DNA of 5,628 nt from Acidimicrobiia bacterium (GTDB lineage: Bacteria; Actinomycetota; Acidimicrobiia; Acidimicrobiales; JACDCH01). A program made the translations under genes and the position numbers. The stretch lies in NCBI GenBank assembly GCA_013694495.1, contig JACDCH010000286.1, forward strand, positions 1-5,628. Reading direction: 5' to 3'. Numbering within the stretch: the stretch's first letter is position 1; each line of letters begins with the position of its first letter. The notes under the pieces are model-generated. The model was not told the DNA's origin and did not search any database. It saw only the letters and a program-made list of their open reading frames with translations. Of the stretch, positions 4,824 through 5,628 are shown piece after piece.

Positions 4824-5628
4824 GTGCGCGCCTTCCATCCCGACGACGCGGAAGGGGTCTGCGAGCTCGTGAACCGCTTCGGGTTGATGACGCACCGGTA
4901 CGGACGGCCGGTCACGCCCGACGACCTCGTCCGCAGCCTGGCCGAGAACTGCGTCCTCGGCTTCTACGTGGCCACGTTCGGCGACGAGCGCGTCGTCGGC
5001 ATCGTCGACTACGCGCCGGCCTGCTTCGGCTACGCCTGCCCCGCCGGCGGGCTCCAGGCCCGCACGCTGTTCGTCGACCCGCAGTTCCGGTCGGGACCGG
5101 CCATTGCCGAGCTGTTCTCGCAGGGTGTGCAGCTGTGCCTCAACGCCGGCTACCACCGGGTCGACACGCTGACGACGGGCGGCAACGCCAACGCCCTGCG
5201 GCTGTTCCGGCGGGCCGGGTTCCGTCAGGTGCAGGAGCCGGCGGTCGGCGCCGAGGAGGTCGTCGAGCTCGTCAACTTCGGGCCGCTCCTCGTGCAGTAC
5301 CTCTACGGCGCGCTGGCCGGCGGGCCCGGCCTGCGGGCCCTCGGCACCCGGGGCGCGGGTTTCGACTTCAGCCGGGCCTTCCCGCCGGTGCCCCGCAACG
5401 CGCCGCCCCGCGACGACGAGGCGTGGCACGGCACGACCGTCGTCCGCTACGAGCTCCAGCTTCCCGGCCGCCGGAGCTTCACGTGCGTGGTCGACCTCGC
5501 CACCGAGTCGGTCGCGGCCATCGCGGGCGTCCTCGGCGAGGCGGACCTCCTGCCGATCGGCGCCCGTCTGGCGCGGGCGGGCGGGCGCGCGGGCGTGCGG
5601 TGCCGGTACCGCAACTCCACGGGCGTGC
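4824..5628 (+). CDS. GNAT-family N-acyltransferase with C-terminal extension, 3'-partial
   Basis: The frame is open from 4758 to the window end; 268 residues are visible from the GTG at 4824, which is the first standard start codon in frame but has no Shine-Dalgarno. Residues 1-16 (VRAFHPDDAEGVCELV) form a typical GNAT N-terminal strand and helix. FYVATFGDERVVGIVDYAP (47-65) matches the central strands, TLFVDPQFRSGPAIAELF (81-98) contains the acyl-CoA pyrophosphate-binding Q/R-x-x-G-x-[GA] loop as RSGPA, and TTGGNANALRLFRRAGFRQV (117-136) is the N-x-x-A-x-x-[LF]-[FY]-x-x-x-G-F motif B end. GNATs move an acyl group from CoA, or sometimes ACP, to an amine. After about residue 137 there are at least 130 residues (including LVQYLYGALAGGPGL and TTVVRYELQLPGRRSFTCVV) that I do not recognise. 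Codon usage and alignment suggest the real protein starts earlier, at 4754, across a one-base frame break. Lying behind the ACP, it may use acyl-ACP; this is speculative. Confidence 0.7.
   Translation, partial: MRAFHPDDAEGVCELVNRFGLMTHRYGRPVTPDDLVRSLAENCVLGFYVATFGDERVVGIVDYAPACFGYACPAGGLQARTLFVDPQFRSGPAIAELFSQGVQLCLNAGYHRVDTLTTGGNANALRLFRRAGFRQVQEPAVGAEEVVELVNFGPLLVQYLYGALAGGPGLRALGTRGAGFDFSRAFPPVPRNAPPRDDEAWHGTTVVRYELQLPGRRSFTCVVDLATESVAAIAGVLGEADLLPIGARLARAGGRAGVRCRYRNSTGV

Noticed and set aside
4644..5429. Minus-strand open frame of 261 codons opposite the GNAT gene
   Set aside because: The + strand frame shows clear GNAT motifs and proper codon bias; the antisense translation shows no family resemblance.
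1..5628. CRISPR array, tRNA or rRNA gene, insertion sequence
   Set aside because: No regularly spaced direct repeats, no tRNA-like or rRNA-like segments and no transposase motifs were seen; nearly all bases are in coding regions.

Overview
The window is very GC-rich DNA with strong G/C at third codon positions and a run of tightly packed genes, all on the + strand. All five internal gene starts are GTG. An F420-type luciferase-like oxidoreductase, together with this base composition, suggests an actinobacterium (possibly an environmental lineage). This is inference; no rRNA or other taxonomic marker is present.

Layout: (1) 1-1173, the 3' part of a carotenoid-cleavage-oxygenase (RPE65/CCD) family gene whose start lies before the window. 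All four positions where the family carries its iron-binding histidines appear to be something else (Ala, Phe, Ser, Arg). (2) 1170-2201, an LLM-class F420-dependent oxidoreductase. (3) 2198-2668, an AcpS-type 4'-phosphopantetheinyl transferase with an unusual C-terminal half. (4) 2659-3600, a discrete malonyl-CoA:ACP acyltransferase with polyketide-synthase-style motifs. (5) 3590-4339, a FabG-type 3-oxoacyl-ACP reductase. (6) 4384-4668, an acyl carrier protein. (7) 4824 to the window end, a GNAT-fold N-acyltransferase with a C-terminal extension, truncated by the window edge. An 85-base gap and an odd 5' region with a hairpin and an apparent frame break precede it.

Genes 1-5 are chained by stop/start overlaps of 4, 4, 10 and 11 bases, so they are probably one translationally coupled operon. 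The ACP follows after a 44-base gap with its own strong Shine-Dalgarno sequence. Together, genes 3-6 form a carrier-protein module: AcpS would attach phosphopantetheine to the ACP, the acyltransferase would load malonyl units, and FabG would reduce a 3-ketoacyl-ACP. No ketosynthase, dehydratase or enoyl reductase is visible, so chain elongation must be encoded outside the window or supplied from elsewhere. The redox enzyme, the CCD-like protein and the GNAT look like tailoring or transfer partners of a specialised lipid or polyketide pathway. That system-level reading is inference; the individual family calls (except the GNAT extension) are well supported by motifs.
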